A DNA stretch of 6,886 nt. It comes from Phycisphaera sp. GTDB taxonomy: Bacteria > Planctomycetota > Phycisphaerae > Phycisphaerales > Phycisphaeraceae. Under the pieces are notes generated by a model that searched no databases, was not told the DNA's origin, and was given only the letters and a program-made list of their open reading frames with translations. This document shows, piece after piece, positions 5,945 through 6,886 of this stretch (positions within the stretch are counted from its first letter, which is position 1; each line of letters starts with the position of its first letter). A program made the position numbers and the translations under genes. The stretch covers positions 1 to 6,886 of the forward strand of contig JARFRI010000362.1 in the NCBI GenBank assembly GCA_029287335.1. Reading direction: 5' to 3'.

Positions 5945-6820
5945 CTACTCTCCCGTCGTCTCAGGCAACTCAAGACTAATCCGCCCAAGCTTGCCCGAGC
6001 GCATCTCGCGCAGCAGCAGTTCGCCTGCTCGGTTGAAATCCACTTCGCCGCCACCGATCAGGCAGCCGCGCTTCTTGCCGATCGCATTCACCAAGGCGAT
6101 CGGGTCCTCCGGCAGCTCCTTCATCTTGTAGCGGGCTTTGAGTTCGTGGGGATATTGAGTCGTGAGAAAGCGTGCCGCAAAGATCGCCACGTCGTCGTAA
6201 TCGATCGCGGTGTCCTTGATCGCCCCGCTGACCGCCAGGCGGTAGCCCACATCTTCGGTTTCAAACTTCGGCCAAAGGATGCCGGGCGTGTCGATGAGGA
6301 TGATGCCGTTCTTAAGGTCGATCTCCTGGTTGCCCTTAGTCACGGCCGGCTCATCGCCAACATTCGCAACACGCTTGCCACGCAGGGCATTAATCAAAGT
6401 GGACTTGCCGACGTTGGGGATGCCCACGACCAGGACGCGGACCTTGAGCCCCTTTTCGATCCGCCTGGGCGCGAGCTTCTTAACGAGCCGAACGACCCGG
6501 TCCGCCTCGCCAGGCTGATTCACACTGATCGCAACCGTCTGGACGCCACGCTCCTTCTCAAACACCTCGCGCCACGCCTTGGTCACCGGCGGGTCCGCCA
6601 AATCAACCTTGTTAAACACCGTTACGCAAGGCAGATCGCCCGGCCGACCCTCCGGCCCCTTGCCCTGAATATCTCGACGAAGCTCATCCAGCAGCGGATT
6701 ACTCGACGAAGCGGGCAACCGCGCATCAAGCATCTCAACCACGACATCGCACTTGGGCATCAACGCCGCCAGCTTCTGCCGAGCCGTATTCATATGTCCG
6801 GGGAACCAGTTAATCGGCAT
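5945..6820 (-). CDS. rbgA: Ribosome biogenesis GTPase YlqF/RbgA
   Basis: RbgA is a circularly permuted GTPase that acts late in 50S ribosomal subunit assembly in the cytoplasm. The 291-residue protein begins INWFPGHM, including H9, the residue needed for GTP hydrolysis in the Bacillus subtilis protein. The G motifs come in permuted order: G4 NKVD at 70-73, G1 GIPNVGKST at 133-141, G2 threonine T161 in PAVTKG, and G3 DTPG at 177-180, followed by ILWPKFE and GAIKD typical of the family. The C-terminal helical domain carries the KKRGCLIGGG block and ends with GRISLELP. Compared with B. subtilis RbgA there is an extra loop of about 15 residues (about 50-65, Gly/Pro-rich) just before G4, while the linker before G1 is shorter. 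The start is fixed by the conserved N-terminus. No Shine-Dalgarno is seen, and TAAACT lies six bases upstream. It converges on the PhnP-like gene with 67 bases between stops. Confidence 0.95.
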   Translation of the reverse strand: MPINWFPGHMNTARQKLAALMPKCDVVVEMLDARLPASSSNPLLDELRRDIQGKGPEGRPGDLPCVTVFNKVDLADPPVTKAWREVFEKERGVQTVAISVNQPGEADRVVRLVKKLAPRRIEKGLKVRVLVVGIPNVGKSTLINALRGKRVANVGDEPAVTKGNQEIDLKNGIILIDTPGILWPKFETEDVGYRLAVSGAIKDTAIDYDDVAIFAARFLTTQYPHELKARYKMKELPEDPIALVNAIGKKRGCLIGGGEVDFNRAGELLLREMRSGKLGRISLELPETTGE

Positions 6821-6826
6821 GGCCGC

Positions 6827-6832
6827 AGTTTA
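6827..6832 (-). promoter_or_regulatory. Candidate -10 hexamer for rbgA (leaderless type)
   Basis: TAAACT on the minus strand lies exactly six bases (GCGGCC) before the rbgA ATG and fits TANNNT. There is no Shine-Dalgarno. The -35 region is poor (GTATGA at a 17-base spacer). The call is supported mainly by the same arrangement at the protease and PhnP-like genes. Confidence 0.3.
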
Positions 6833-6865
6833 CCCGACCCGTGGCAAGGTCATACGCCGCATGTC

Positions 6866-6886
6866 CGTAGGGTGCGGTGGAGCGCA
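6866..6886. repeat. Possible left half of a GC-rich palindromic repeat, cut by the window edge
   Basis: The last bases, GTAGGGTGCGGTGGAGCGCA (6867-6886), resemble the first arm and head of a dispersed intergenic palindrome whose second arm would read like ACCGCACCC. Only one arm would be inside the window, so no pairing can be shown here. The call is a recollection of similar sequences and is weak. Confidence 0.2.

Noticed and set aside
1..6886. Mobile element, CRISPR array, tRNA/rRNA gene or defence system
   Set aside because: No direct-repeat array, transposase motif, tRNA-like cloverleaf or rRNA segment was seen; coding genes fill nearly all of the sequence and each belongs to a recognised family.

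Overview
This GC-rich 6.9 kb window is ordinary bacterial chromosome, densely packed with housekeeping genes. It shows no mobile element, CRISPR array, tRNA or rRNA. Six protein genes are supported: radA (minus strand, 3' end cut off by the left window edge), an S41 carboxyl-terminal processing protease, tsaD, an exported tandem thioredoxin-fold protein (minus strand), a PhnP-like metallo-beta-lactamase-fold phosphodiesterase, and rbgA/ylqF (minus strand). The gene set, the style of the tandem redoxin and the PhnP-like protein, and the mostly Shine-Dalgarno-free starts suggest a planctomycete, perhaps of the Phycisphaerae. That placement is an impression from protein style and was not tested by any search.

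Layout. Positions 1-1187 (minus) hold RadA, a DNA recombination and repair ATPase. Its start faces the protease gene (1251-2735) across a 63-base divergent gap. The protease stop is followed after two bases by the tsaD start, so the two are almost certainly one transcription unit (1251-3823). tsaD converges on the redoxin gene (3836-4915, minus) with only 12 bases between stops. The redoxin gene diverges from the PhnP-like gene (5029-5877) across 113 bases that hold promoter-like sequences and an 18-base dyad. The PhnP-like gene converges on rbgA (5945-6820, minus) across 67 bases that hold a small hairpin. The last 66 bases are the rbgA upstream region. No gap exceeds about 115 bases.

Function. 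The genes do not form one pathway. RadA acts in recombination, TsaD makes the t6A37 tRNA modification, RbgA matures the 50S subunit, and the S41 protease and tandem redoxin work outside the cytoplasmic membrane. The PhnP-like enzyme probably clears a cyclic phosphodiester.

I found no convincing previously undescribed system. The points most worth a second look are: (i) the second thioredoxin domain of the redoxin has lost both active-site cysteines and its cis-proline while keeping the fold; (ii) all four genes that need their own promoter and lack a Shine-Dalgarno have a TANNNT hexamer 6-8 bases before the ATG, as expected of leaderless mRNAs; and (iii) a block of G-ending codon preference runs across the protease/tsaD junction, flanked by C-ending sequence.
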